A DNA stretch of 64,000 nt from JACDHG01 sp963815295 (GTDB lineage Bacteria > Actinomycetota > Actinomycetes > Propionibacteriales > Nocardioidaceae), in the NCBI GenBank assembly GCA_963815295.1, contig CAWFFZ010000001.1, positions 1-64,000 on the forward strand, in the 5' to 3' direction. Made by a program: the position numbers and the translations under genes. Shown here piece after piece: positions 8,947-16,994 of this stretch (position 1 is the stretch's first letter; each line of letters begins with the position of its first letter). The notes under the pieces are model-generated. The model was not told the origin of the DNA. It was given only the letters and a program-made list of their open reading frames with translations, and did not search any database.

Positions 8947-9270
8947 TCATGGCGTCAGGATAGGCGTGGGCTCGGGCATGATTTCCTCGGGCAGCAGCGC
9001 CAACACGATGTCGTCGCGGTGTCCGCTGCGCTGTAGCCACCGACCGATGACCTCCTCCGCGATTCCGTACCCCTTGGCCATATCCGCCGTCTGCGGGCCG
9101 CCGTACACGTCGGCGGTGTCGAAGAAGTTGATGCCTGCGTCGATCGCGGTGTCCATGACCGTGAAACTTGTGGACTCGTCCGTGGTGAAACCGAAAGTCA
9201 TGGTTCCCAGCCCGATCCGACTGACCAACAGACCGGACCTGCCGAGGGCTCCGTAGGTCATCGCACTCAC
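8947..9270 (-). pseudogene. Aldo/keto reductase, N-terminal fragment
   Basis: The first 90 or so residues match the start of a bacterial aldo/keto reductase TIM barrel: MTYGALGRSGLLVSRIGLG, then DTAIDAGINFFDTADVYGG with the catalytic Asp of the DTADxYG motif, then EEVIGRWL and HRDDIVLA. At that point, where ATK should follow, the match ends and the frame runs into LLPEEIMPEPTPILTP and a stop. About 230 residues, including the rest of the barrel and the catalytic Lys and His, are missing. It is a deletion remnant on the island. Confidence 0.78.
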
Positions 9271-9453
9271 GTCCCGAGAATACGCAGCGTCGTCCGTCGC
9301 GGTGGTTTACTGCCGTCGGGTATAACGGCGTACGCCCGACCACCATCGCACGCCAGTCTCAGTGCCACCGCGCTTCGCCCCGTTGGCGACAGTGCGCAGT
9401 TGCTGGCGTCGTCCCGTTAGGTAGATCCGCGAGATGCTGCCTTTCACTTGCCC

Positions 9454-9590
9454 TCAGAGGCGGGTGATGCAGCGGAAGCCGAGGTGGCTGGTCGAGGTGT
9501 CGATCGTCTGGGATTGCCGGGCCGCAGGGCGATAACGCAGGCAGTAGTTCGGAGCGCAGAGGTGCGATCCGCCTTTGATCACCTTCGTCG
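9454..9590 (-). pseudogene. Formylglycine-generating enzyme, C-terminal remnant
   Basis: Minus-strand translation ends in [43 protein letters not shown] and a stop. This is nearly the same as the catalytic C-terminus of the intact enzyme at 14996-15973, including both active-site cysteines (C-x4-C). The sequence upstream is not related, so about 85 percent of the gene is gone. Its orientation and position show that it is not simply the other half of one gene interrupted together with the piece at 6657: the N-terminal piece lies downstream of it in reading direction. Confidence 0.78.
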
Positions 9591-10322
9591 CGGGTTGATG
9601 AACCGAAGAAGGTGAGTCCTGCGCGGCAGGAGACCGGCCTTGCGGCCCACAGCAATGCAAGTCTTCCGTCACGCACAGCCAGCGACAGCACGAGACAGCA
9701 CGCGGTGCGACTGCCGGACCGTGGAAGCGGCGAGACCCGACGCTGACAACGCGGCCACCCATGCGCTCCCGACGCCGAGCACCTGGCGTTGCAGCTCCGG
9801 TCGTCGCGAGTGCCGTTCTTCTCGGAGACGTCGTACTGGGTGTCCGCCACGGCGGCCGCAGCGATCCTCGGAGTCAACGTGTCTCGGCTGAACCAGCTCG
9901 TGGCTGCGGAGCGGATCCCGTTGAGGTCCACGCCGACGGACGACGGATCTACCGGCGCGAGCAGATGATGACGGTCGCAAACGCGCGCGAGGCACGGTGG
10001 CACTGAGCTGCTTCTTGGCTAGGGGCGTCCTGCCTGGCTGTTCGGCCCGAAAAGCAGGACCGTTCGGCCCATGCCGGGTCAAATAGGGCAGCACGGGCAG
10101 CCGCCTGGACGCAAGATAGTTGCGCAGGCAAGTGGATTCTGAAATTGGGGGAGGGAGCACCGTGCGTTCGAGGCGAAGCGGCGCTCCGAGGCGGGGCGTT
10201 TGGCTGTCTGCATGGAAGTACGAGGCACTCTTTCCGGCGTACAGCGCTTGGTGGGAACGTCGGCGCGCCGGGCGGAATGGCCGATCCGTTGCGCCCACTT
10301 CGGACCGAGTGACACGGCCGCG
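9591..10322. other. No recognisable gene
   Basis: About 730 bases on the island. Several open frames overlap here on both strands, but none has a ribosome binding site together with a recognisable domain, and codon positions show no consistent bias. It is probably decayed sequence. Confidence 0.5.
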
Positions 10323-10526
10323 CTAGTTCTGGTTGATCCGAGCGCCACGGTCGATGAGGGCCACGACCTTCGCGACCTGGTCCGCCTCATCCGGCGAGTG
10401 GTGAACTCTCACAAGCCGTCCGGAGTCGCAGGTTTCGGCGGTAGCCGGGTAGCCGGCCTTCTTGAGCCTGAGCACGAGGTGAAGCTGCTTCGTCGCGGTG
10501 GAGGCCACATAGACGGTTTCGTTCAT
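10323..10526 (-). CDS. Small conserved-looking hypothetical protein (67 aa)
   Basis: Starts with ATG at 10526 behind a near-ideal ribosome binding site (AGGAGGG, 8-9 bases upstream). The protein begins MNETVYVASTATKQLHLVLR and has the look of a small alpha/beta fold: KAGYPATAETCDSGRLVRVH, then SPDEADQVAKVVALIDRGAR. One cysteine, no membrane segment. The balance of charged and hydrophobic residues and the strong ribosome site support a real gene. No family was recognised. It stands alone on the island. Confidence 0.68.
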   Translation of the reverse strand: MNETVYVASTATKQLHLVLRLKKAGYPATAETCDSGRLVRVHHSPDEADQVAKVVALIDRGARINQN

Positions 10527-12573
10527 TCAGCCAACCCTCCTGACTGCCTTCGTCAGTTGCCACGGCTCACAATGAACTGCGTCCGCAGTATTTTGCTGCC
10601 GCAACGATCCCTCGTCCAGCGGTCTTACATGCTGATCGCGGAAAGCCTGCACGCGAGGATTGGCGGCAGGCTACGGTGGCTGCGCTTCGTCCTCTGTTTT
10701 CGGACACGTCACCCCCCGTTTGGAGGGGAGGGCGAAGCGCACCGCACGAGAGCGCATCTCTTTTGGGGCCCTCGGCGGCTCGGGAGACGGGCTGGCGGGG
10801 CTCACAGCGTCTCTGGAGGGCCCGACCCCCGTCGAGGGGAGCAGTGGGCCGGGTCCGTGCGCGGGCCTCGTCCGATCCGAACCACGCGCGGACACAGGTT
10901 TGAAGGTTGCCAGGGTCACTGTGCATGTGACCCCAGTGGTCAGGTGCCCAGTAGCAGTTTGAGGCTAGCTTTTGCGGGTTTCGGCCGGTGCTGCCACCCG
11001 AAGTCGCCACCTGGGCCGACGACTTTCCGGGGAGGGCGCGGGGACCCGGCGCCTCAGGGGGCCACCACTCCTGGGGGGAGGGAAGGTCGGCCACCACCCC
11101 GGCAAGGGACGGCACTCGGTTTTGAACAGTCCCTGCCTGGAACCTGGCAGCCTTCCGGACGACAACCAGGCCTACGAGGGATAGTACCGAGTTCAAGCGT
11201 GCCGGACTAGATGCTGCGCACAGCCTCCTATCGCAGACCCCGGCCCCCCCAAGCAGGGGAGCAGTAGGGCCGGGCCCACGCGCGGGGCCCGCGTCTCCAA
11301 CGTTTGCCTCGCAAGGCTGAGTCTGACGTGATAGCTAGTAGAAGGCAATGAGCACGGAGCGACACCGAAGCCACCCTGGGCGGCGGATTGTGGTCGACGG
11401 GCTCACGTTGGAAGCGGCCCCCGCCACCGGACCGACGAAACCGAAGACAGGGGCCGCTAAGGCAACTAGACGCCAACTGCTCGGCTGTCGTTCGTGGAAC
11501 TCAGCAACAGTGTCCAGACGGCTGGTCGGCGAGCAACCGAACGGGGGACGCGTCGGTCTGTCCGGTCAGCTGCAACCCGCGCTGCCAGCAAACAGCTGGC
11601 GACCTCGCCGGAAGCGCCTCGAGGCGATGAATAACGTGCGCTGGGCTGGGCACTCAGTCGCCACGGCTCGCTGGCCGGATGGTTCCCCAGCGGGTCGAGG
11701 TCGGTCCCTGGCTTGGATGTCGAGTCTGCCCAGGGACCGACCGCTGCCAGATATCCGCAAAGCCGGCCAACAGAGAGCCATTCCTGCCATGACGAAAAGC
11801 CCAGTAGCCGCCGAGCCCTGCCAGACCTGCCGCGCCCTCGTCCGCCCCGAGGACGGGCAAGCTCACCAGAGCTGGCACCGGGGGTCACCCAGCGACGAAG
11901 TAGAGGCAGCGCCTGCCAACGAGAGCAGGGCTCAGCGATCTCCGATGGCGGAGGCGAACCGTAGAGCTCGAGGCTTCTAACAAAACTGGACTCACCTCCG
12001 TGGTGGTATCGCCGACCGCACGGAAGGTAAGGCAGCCGAGGGACCTTTCGCCCGTTGACGCGGGCTCGATGGGGTATTGAGTCGCCGCGGCCCGGCCACT
12101 TCGGTTGTCTTCCAACGGGCCGAGGGCGGTCCCTGGAAGTTGCAGGTGCGTCTTCCCGGGGGCCGTCCGTGTACGTGGCGAGAAGGTTTCGTGAACAGTG
12201 GTGACGACGGGCCTTTCACTGGTCCAGGCGGGTTACCGTCCTTGCGCGGCTCTTGGGTGACAGCCCCAGATCTGCGTGCAGGGAACAAAATTGCGGGCTG
12301 GCCGGCGGATCACAATAAGCCAGCGATATTTGGGTAAGAACTAGCAGGGCCGCTGTTGCGCCCGCGGGGTGGCGGCGGCCCAGGCCTCGACGTCAAACAG
12401 TCGGCGTCGGGGCCGTCCCATGTGGGGGCGCAGATCCGCTGTTAGATTGGACACTTCAGCCCTGTCCAGTAAAGGGCAGTGCCTCTGACTTCAAGTGCGC
12501 GTTTCCGTCAGAAGAATCCCCGGCTAGTGGGAGCCGGGCGGCGGTCCGACGTTTTATCGAATCGAGCCGCCGC
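10527..12573. other. 2-kb hairpin-rich stretch without a recognisable gene
   Basis: Open frames on both strands lack ribosome sites, known domains and codon bias. What stands out is structure: a perfect 13-bp hairpin at 11699-11742, a 7-bp hairpin GGGTCAC/GTGACCC at 10913-10933, and an imperfect 35-bp repeat. In that repeat, GGGGAGCAGTGGGCCGGG near 10838 recurs as GGGGAGCAGTAGGGCCGGG near 11244, each followed by CGCGCGGGCC-like sequence. The motif GGTCCCTGG also recurs near 12128. The stretch may be decayed genes or an undescribed structured RNA. Confidence 0.45.
11699..11742. repeat. Perfect 13-bp inverted repeat (hairpin)
   Basis: Arms GGTCGGTCCCTGG (11699-11711) and its exact complement (11730-11742), loop 18 bases, in the gene-poor part of the island. 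There is no T-run after either arm, so it is not a standard terminator. It is a candidate RNA stem or protein-binding palindrome. Confidence 0.5.
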
Positions 12574-13255
12574 ATGTCCGCCTCTGCCTCGTCGGCCTTC
12601 GACAAGCAGTCCGTGCAACAAGCCCTGCATTCCCTCGCCATGTCCGCCGCGTCGAACATTACCGGCGTCGACCTCGCCAGCGTCAGTGTCCGCCGCCAGG
12701 ACCGGACCCTCGACACCGTCGCCTCCACCGATGCGCTTGCCATCAGGCTCGACACGCTCCAGTACGAGCTGCAAGAAGGCCCCTGCTATCGCCGCCGTCA
12801 CCGACAAACGGTTTGTGGTCGTCAACGACCTAGCCGCAGCCGATGGCCCGTATCCACGTTTCGGGCCGCGTGCGGTCGAAGCCGGTGTCCGGGCGCAGAC
12901 CGCGATCCAGCTCGCGCACAACGGCGAACAAGCCGGGTTGAACCTGTACGCCCGCCAGCCGGACGCGTTCGACTACTCCACGATGCAGTTGGCCGAGCTC
13001 TTCTCAAGCCAGGCCGCGGTGCTGCTCGGCTACGCCCGTCAGGTCGGCAGCCTGGGAGTGGCACTGCAGAGCAGACAAGACATCGGCACCGCGGTCGGCA
13101 TCACGATGCAACGCTACGGAGTGGACCGAGACCATGCTTTTGGTTTCCTTGTCCGGCTCTCGCAGGACCGCAACATCAAGCTTCGCGACATCGCCCAACA
13201 GGTCATCGAAGGGACGTGCGACCCGACTGCCGGCGAGGACACAGGGCGACGCTGA
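12574..13255 (+). pseudogene. GAF-ANTAR transcription antitermination regulator, frameshifted
   Basis: GAF sensor domain followed by an ANTAR RNA-binding domain; actinobacterial members bind dual hairpins in mRNA leaders to prevent termination. The GAF half starts at the ATG at 12574 (MSASASSAFDKQSVQQALHS) and reads through LQYELQEGPC to about 12785. The frame then shifts, and AVTDKRFVVVNDLAA through ARQPDAFDYST (GAF end) and the ANTAR part continue to 13255. The ANTAR part has QDIGTAVGITMQRYGVDRDH, then AFGFLVRLSQDRNIKLRDIA and QQVIEG. Together they give about 226 residues, normal for the class. The ANTAR domain itself is intact. A single indel near 12783-12795 disables the protein unless it is a sequencing error. 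Confidence 0.83.
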
Positions 13256-13275
13256 CTCTTGCTTGTATCAGGGGG

Positions 13276-13533
13276 TTAGTCCTCGCGCGAGCGAGACTGG
13301 CTGATGGAGGCGAGGGCGGCGAGCTCCTCACCAAACTGCCGAGCTTTGTCGGGGGTCATCGCCACGGAACCGGCGACGACAACGCTGACCTCGCAGTTCT
13401 CACCGACCAGCTGAATCAGGTTTGCGCTCATGGTCTGCCCGAAGCTTTCAGCGACGACGTCTGTGCTCCGGTGGAACTGGTCGCCCCGAGTGTGCTCGAC
13501 GGTGCACCAGGACGGGCAGGTGATGGTGGCCAT
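13276..13533 (-). CDS. Small actinobacterial CPxWC protein (85 aa)
   Basis: Begins MATITCPSWCTVEHTRGDQF. The CPSWC...H pattern near the N-terminus is shared by many small actinobacterial proteins of unknown function, with a putative metal site formed by the two Cys and the following His. The rest is an alternating beta pattern (SANLIQLVGENCEVSVVVAG) and a C-terminal helix (MTPDKARQFGEELAALASIS). No export signal. It is the last gene before attR and converges on the GAF-ANTAR gene. Confidence 0.72.
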   Translation of the reverse strand: MATITCPSWCTVEHTRGDQFHRSTDVVAESFGQTMSANLIQLVGENCEVSVVVAGSVAMTPDKARQFGEELAALASISQSRSRED

Positions 13534-13723
13534 GTAATGGCTGTACCCACCCGCCGACAGTTGTCACGCGTCGCGGTCAGCTGACCTTGGTCCGCAGGAA
13601 GTCCGCGCGAAGTCCGCAGAACGTCCAAGTCTCGTCACTGATTGCCAATGACTGCCATGCACAAAAGCGCAGGTCAGACGCGACAGTTGTACCTATCGCC
13701 GCAGGTCAGCCAAGCGCTCGGAA

Positions 13724-13769
13724 GGACTTTTAATCCGCGGGTTGTGGGTTCGAGTCCCACGGGGCCCAC
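13724..13769. repeat. attR: tRNA-Lys 3' half, 46-bp direct repeat
   Basis: Identical to 4985-5030. It contains only the tRNA part from the anticodon stem to the acceptor end and no 5' half, so it is not a functional tRNA. It marks the distal junction and the original chromosomal 3' end of the tRNA gene. A long antisense frame across it (GPRGTRTHNPRIKS) is a translation artefact. Confidence 0.88.
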
Positions 13770-13966
13770 CCTCTTGACCGACGAGGATGAAGGATGCCTC
13801 TCGATACGTTGATCTTCCCGCCGTCTGGTCGCGATTCGCCAGGTCCACGACTTCCTGGAACCCGCGGGACGCCGTTGAGCAGAGCTGCCGTCCCCGGAGG
13901 CTGACACCGAAGACAGTTTGTGGGAGAAGACCAACAGCTGCCACGTGCGCGCCCTGCCAACCACGT

Positions 13967-14593
13967 CTAAGTCCGTTGCCGCGTGAGACGGTTGCGACGC
14001 TCCTCCTCGCGCTTGGAGTACGCGGCCGCGCGGATCGCCTCGTCCGACTCCAAGCCGCTGCCGAGGCCCCCGCCAACGGTCGCCGCCGACGCTACGAACC
14101 AGGCCAGCACAAAAAGATCGCCGTAGCCGAGGGAGGCGTGGAGGTAGCCGCCCAACACGGAAGGGTCGAGGACAAACAGCGCCCAGACCAGGTTCACGAC
14201 GTAGAGCGCCAGGTAGCAGATGAGCACCCCAGTGGTGAGAGTGACCAAGGTCGAGACGTTGTAGAGGCGCGACCTCTCCCGAGCCTCGGAAGAGTTGTCG
14301 TCGGGGCGGTCCCACAGTTCGCCGTCAATCACGAGCCAGGCGACGACCAGCGCGACGGAGGCGATCGTCGCGACCATGAGGCGCCACCAGGACAAGGAGG
14401 CGGCCAGTAGCCACACCGTGGAGTTGATCGTGGCGACGGCTCCGGTTGCCAGTGCCGCGACGAGCGCGGACTTGAGTCCGGGCACGAGGAGCCATGGTCG
14501 GTTGGCGAGCACCATCCCCGCGAGCAGCCGCCAGCGGCCACCGAGGCGGGGGAGCGGGACGCGGTGCTCGTCCTCGGAGGTGGAGTCGGCCAT
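13967..14593 (-). CDS. Four-helix membrane protein of unknown function
   Basis: From the ATG at 14593 (MADSTSEDEHRVPLP) a 208-residue protein with about four hydrophobic segments: SALVAALATGAVATINSTVW, LMVATIASVALVVAWLVI, LVTLTTGVLICYLALYVVNL and GDLFVLAWFVASAATVGGGL. The last is followed by the charged tail DEAIRAAAYSKREEERRNRL. The C-terminus resembles actinobacterial membrane proteins that are often mis-named folate dehydrogenases because of a fused N-terminal domain; that domain is absent here. The longer frame back to 14719 lacks support. It is the first chromosomal gene beyond attR. Confidence 0.7.
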   Translation of the reverse strand: MADSTSEDEHRVPLPRLGGRWRLLAGMVLANRPWLLVPGLKSALVAALATGAVATINSTVWLLAASLSWWRLMVATIASVALVVAWLVIDGELWDRPDDNSSEARERSRLYNVSTLVTLTTGVLICYLALYVVNLVWALFVLDPSVLGGYLHASLGYGDLFVLAWFVASAATVGGGLGSGLESDEAIRAAAYSKREEERRNRLTRQRT

Positions 14594-14747
14594 TCCGCCG
14601 ACGAGCGTGCGCACTGCGTGGCGAGTGCGCGCGTGCATACGCAGTCCGCCGAGCGCAGGCAGCGACAGCACGGCCGTCCGCTGTTGCGGGTCAGCTGACC
14701 AAGGTATCCCGCGCCCCACCGATATTCGGCACTATCGTCTAACTGCA

Positions 14748-14895
14748 GCACGGGCCGTCCCTGGTACTCGAGCTCCGTCAACCATCCATTATGTCGAGCC
14801 CGAACCCCAACCCAATCCGGGTGGCCAGCCAGGTGCGCCACGGTCTCGTGACCGAGCTCCAGGAGGTGTCGAGTCGCCAACCGAGCGCCATGTCG
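14748..14895 (-). pseudogene. LacI-family regulator fragment
   Basis: About 48 residues in the minus strand, GARLATRHLLELGHETVAHL then AGHPDWVGVRARHNGWLTEL, match the inducer-binding domain of LacI/GalR repressors (GxxxATxHLxxLGHxxVxxIAG...xRxxGW). No helix-turn-helix and no C-terminal lobe are present on either side. It is a remnant between the membrane protein and the formylglycine-generating enzyme gene. Confidence 0.65.
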
Positions 14896-14995
14896 TGAGG
14901 GGGAATCTGTGAGAATTGTGTTAGAGGTGGGTCTGACAAGCTCGCCGAAGTCGAGTTCGAACGGGGTAGTGAAGCATCGACTCCAGGAGGTGGTC

Positions 14996-15973
14996 ATGAG
15001 TCCGGCGACAGAGGCGCAAGAAGCGGCCCCTCGCGACATGGTGTGGATCCCGGGTGGCACGTTCTCGATGGGCTCCGACGAGCACTACCCGGAGGAGGCG
15101 CCAGCGCGCAGGGTCGGCGTGGACGGCTTCTGGATGGACGAGCACGCAGTCACTAATGCGGAGTTCTCCAGGTTCGTGAAAAAGACCCGGTACGTCACGT
15201 CGGCGGAACGTGCGCCGAACCCGACTGACTACCCGGGGGCCGCACCGGAACTCCTGGTCGCAGCGGGCGTCGTTTTCCGGCAACCGGTACGTCCGGTCTC
15301 ACTGGACAACGCCTACAACTGGTGGACGTACGTGCCAGGCGCCAGTTGGCGCCAGCCGCAGGGGCCGGGCAGCTCGGTGAAACGGCTGCCGGATCACCCA
15401 GTGGTCCAGGTCGCTTGGGAGGACGTCGAGGCCTATGCCGTGTGGGCCGGCAAGGGGCTACCGACTGAGGCCGAATGGGAGTTCGCAGCGCGCGGCGGTT
15501 TGGAAGGTGCTACCTATGCCTGGGGCGACGATCTCACGCCCGGCGGTCACTGGATGGCGAACACCTGGCAGGGCGAATTCCCGATCCACAACACCGGGGA
15601 GGACGGCCACACAGGCACCGCACCAGTCGGGTCCTTTCCCCCCAACGGCTACGGGCTGTTCGACATGATCGGCAACGTTTGGGAGTGGACGACCGACTGG
15701 TACGGGGCGCACGCGCAGAGCGCACACGCCTGTTGCGGGCTCCAGAACCCCCGGGGAGGCGTGCGTGAAGGCAGCCACGACCCTGCGGTGGCCGGGGTCC
15801 AGATCCCCCGCCGGGTGATGAAGGGGGGTTCGCATCTCTGCGCGCCGAACTACTGCCGCCGCTACCGGCCGGCTGCGCGCATGGCGCAGCCCATCGACAC
15901 CTCGACATCGCACCTCGGCTTTCGCTGCATCAGCCGAGGACCGGCGCCGGACCCGACGGAAGGATCGCCATGA
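14996..15973 (+). CDS. Formylglycine-generating enzyme (sulfatase-modifying factor)
   Basis: Oxidises the cysteine of the sulfatase CxPxR/CxAxR motif to C-alpha-formylglycine, the catalytic aldehyde of sulfatases; a copper/oxygen-dependent cytoplasmic enzyme in bacteria. FGE-sulfatase hallmarks in the 325-residue protein: MVWIPGGTFSMGSDEHYPEE (15-34), LPTEAEWEFAARGG (155-168), GNVWEWTTDWY (226-236) and the catalytic [20 protein letters not shown], with Cys282 and Cys287 at the spacing of the known active-site pair. The start is the ATG at 14996, with AGGAGG 5 bases upstream. Its stop overlaps the next start (ATGA), so the HAD gene is translationally coupled. A sulfatase with a CTAGR motif lies 3.3 kb away. 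Two fragments of a close paralogue lie on the neighbouring island. Confidence 0.93.
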   Translation: MSPATEAQEAAPRDMVWIPGGTFSMGSDEHYPEEAPARRVGVDGFWMDEHAVTNAEFSRFVKKTRYVTSAERAPNPTDYPGAAPELLVAAGVVFRQPVRPVSLDNAYNWWTYVPGASWRQPQGPGSSVKRLPDHPVVQVAWEDVEAYAVWAGKGLPTEAEWEFAARGGLEGATYAWGDDLTPGGHWMANTWQGEFPIHNTGEDGHTGTAPVGSFPPNGYGLFDMIGNVWEWTTDWYGAHAQSAHACCGLQNPRGGVREGSHDPAVAGVQIPRRVMKGGSHLCAPNYCRRYRPAARMAQPIDTSTSHLGFRCISRGPAPDPTEGSP

Positions 15974-16896
15974 CCGACCCCCTCTCGACCTGGAAGGACG
16001 GTCCTACCAAGGACGCCGTCCTCCGATACGTCGACCAGACTTGCTCGGATGATTCCGCTGGTTGGGTGCCAGTGGAGGAACGGGTGGCGGTGTTCGACAA
16101 CGACGGAACGTTGTGGTGCGAGAAGCCGATGCCGATCCAGCTCGACTTCATCTTGCGCAGGCTGGTCGAGATGGCCGAGGCGGACCCTACGCTGCGCGAG
16201 CGGCAGCCGTGGAAGGCAGCCCACGAGCGTGACTACGGCTGGCTGGCCAAGGTCATGGCAGACCACTATGCGGGCGACGACACGAACCTGCCCGTGTTGG
16301 CAGGGGGCATCCTGGCGGCCTTCGCAAACATCAGCGTGGAGCAGTTCGAGGCGGACTCTGAGTCTTTCCTCCGCGATACTCGCCACCCGACGCTGGACCG
16401 CGGGTATCTCGACTCCGCTTACGTCCCGATGGTCGAACTCCTCGCCTACCTGAGGGCCAACGGCTTCGCGAACTACATCGCCTCCGGTGGCGGACGCGAC
16501 TTCATGCGACCAATCAGCGACGAGGTCTACGGCATCCCCCGGGAGAGGGTGATCGGCAGTGCCGTCGCTCTCGCGTACGCACCGGACGACCTGGGCGGGA
16601 CGATCATCAGGCAGCTTGCCGCCGACTATCTCGACGATGGGCCGGAGAAGCCCGTGCACATCTGGACCCGCACGGGGCGGCGACCAGTGCTTGCGGCCGG
16701 CAACTCCAACGGCGACATCGAGATGCTCGACTTCACGCAGCACCAGGACAAGCCGACCCTGCGACTCCTGGTGCTGCACGATGACGCTGAGCGCGAGTTT
16801 GACTACGTCTCCGGAGCCGAGCGCGCACTCGATCGGGCGGCTGACCAGGGGTGGACAGTCGTGAGCATCAAGAACGACTGGGCCACAGTGTTCTGA
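15970..16896 (+). CDS. HAD-superfamily hydrolase (phosphoserine-phosphatase-like)
   Basis: Haloacid dehalogenase-fold phosphohydrolase, 308 residues, cytoplasmic. Motif I is FDNDGTLW (residues 42-49), with nucleophile Asp43 and an Asn between the two aspartates where DxD is usual, a normal variant. Motif II is ASGGGRDFM (Ser), and motif IV is GNSNGDIEMLDF. An all-helical cap lies between motifs I and II. The substrate cannot be told from sequence. The start overlaps the stop of the formylglycine-generating enzyme gene (ATGA), so the two are co-translated, which suggests a joint role in sulfatase maturation or sulfated-metabolite use; that link is inference. Its 3' end faces the converging gadB. 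Confidence 0.88.
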   Translation: MTDPLSTWKDGPTKDAVLRYVDQTCSDDSAGWVPVEERVAVFDNDGTLWCEKPMPIQLDFILRRLVEMAEADPTLRERQPWKAAHERDYGWLAKVMADHYAGDDTNLPVLAGGILAAFANISVEQFEADSESFLRDTRHPTLDRGYLDSAYVPMVELLAYLRANGFANYIASGGGRDFMRPISDEVYGIPRERVIGSAVALAYAPDDLGGTIIRQLAADYLDDGPEKPVHIWTRTGRRPVLAAGNSNGDIEMLDFTQHQDKPTLRLLVLHDDAEREFDYVSGAERALDRAADQGWTVVSIKNDWATVF

Positions 16897-16994
16897 CGGG
16901 CAGGCAGCGCTTCGACGACCTGGATCGTCGCCAGCCGATTGCTTGGGGAGCCTTACTGATGCAGGCAGAGCTCGCGGAACGATGCCTCGTTGGG

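Larger units (their letters stand above)
4985..13769. mobile_element. Genomic island integrated at tRNA-Lys
   Basis: An 8.8-kb segment between perfect 46-bp att repeats, with an integrase remnant right at attL. The cargo is a LURP-one-like protein, a ClC-type channel, small proteins at 8315, 10323 and 13276, a frameshifted GAF-ANTAR regulator, fragments of an aldo/keto reductase and of a formylglycine-generating enzyme, and about 2 kb of hairpin-rich sequence without a recognisable gene. The high density of remnants and the low coding density indicate an old, decaying insertion. Confidence 0.8.

Noticed and set aside
4985..13769. Prophage
   Set aside because: Apart from the integrase remnant there is no capsid, portal, terminase, tail or lysis gene between the att repeats.
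13693..14076. A protein-like frame containing GPRGTRTHNPRIKS across the right att site, and the same peptide at the integrase C-terminus
   Set aside because: The peptide is the antisense translation of the tRNA-Lys 3' half and is a well-known false gene signature.
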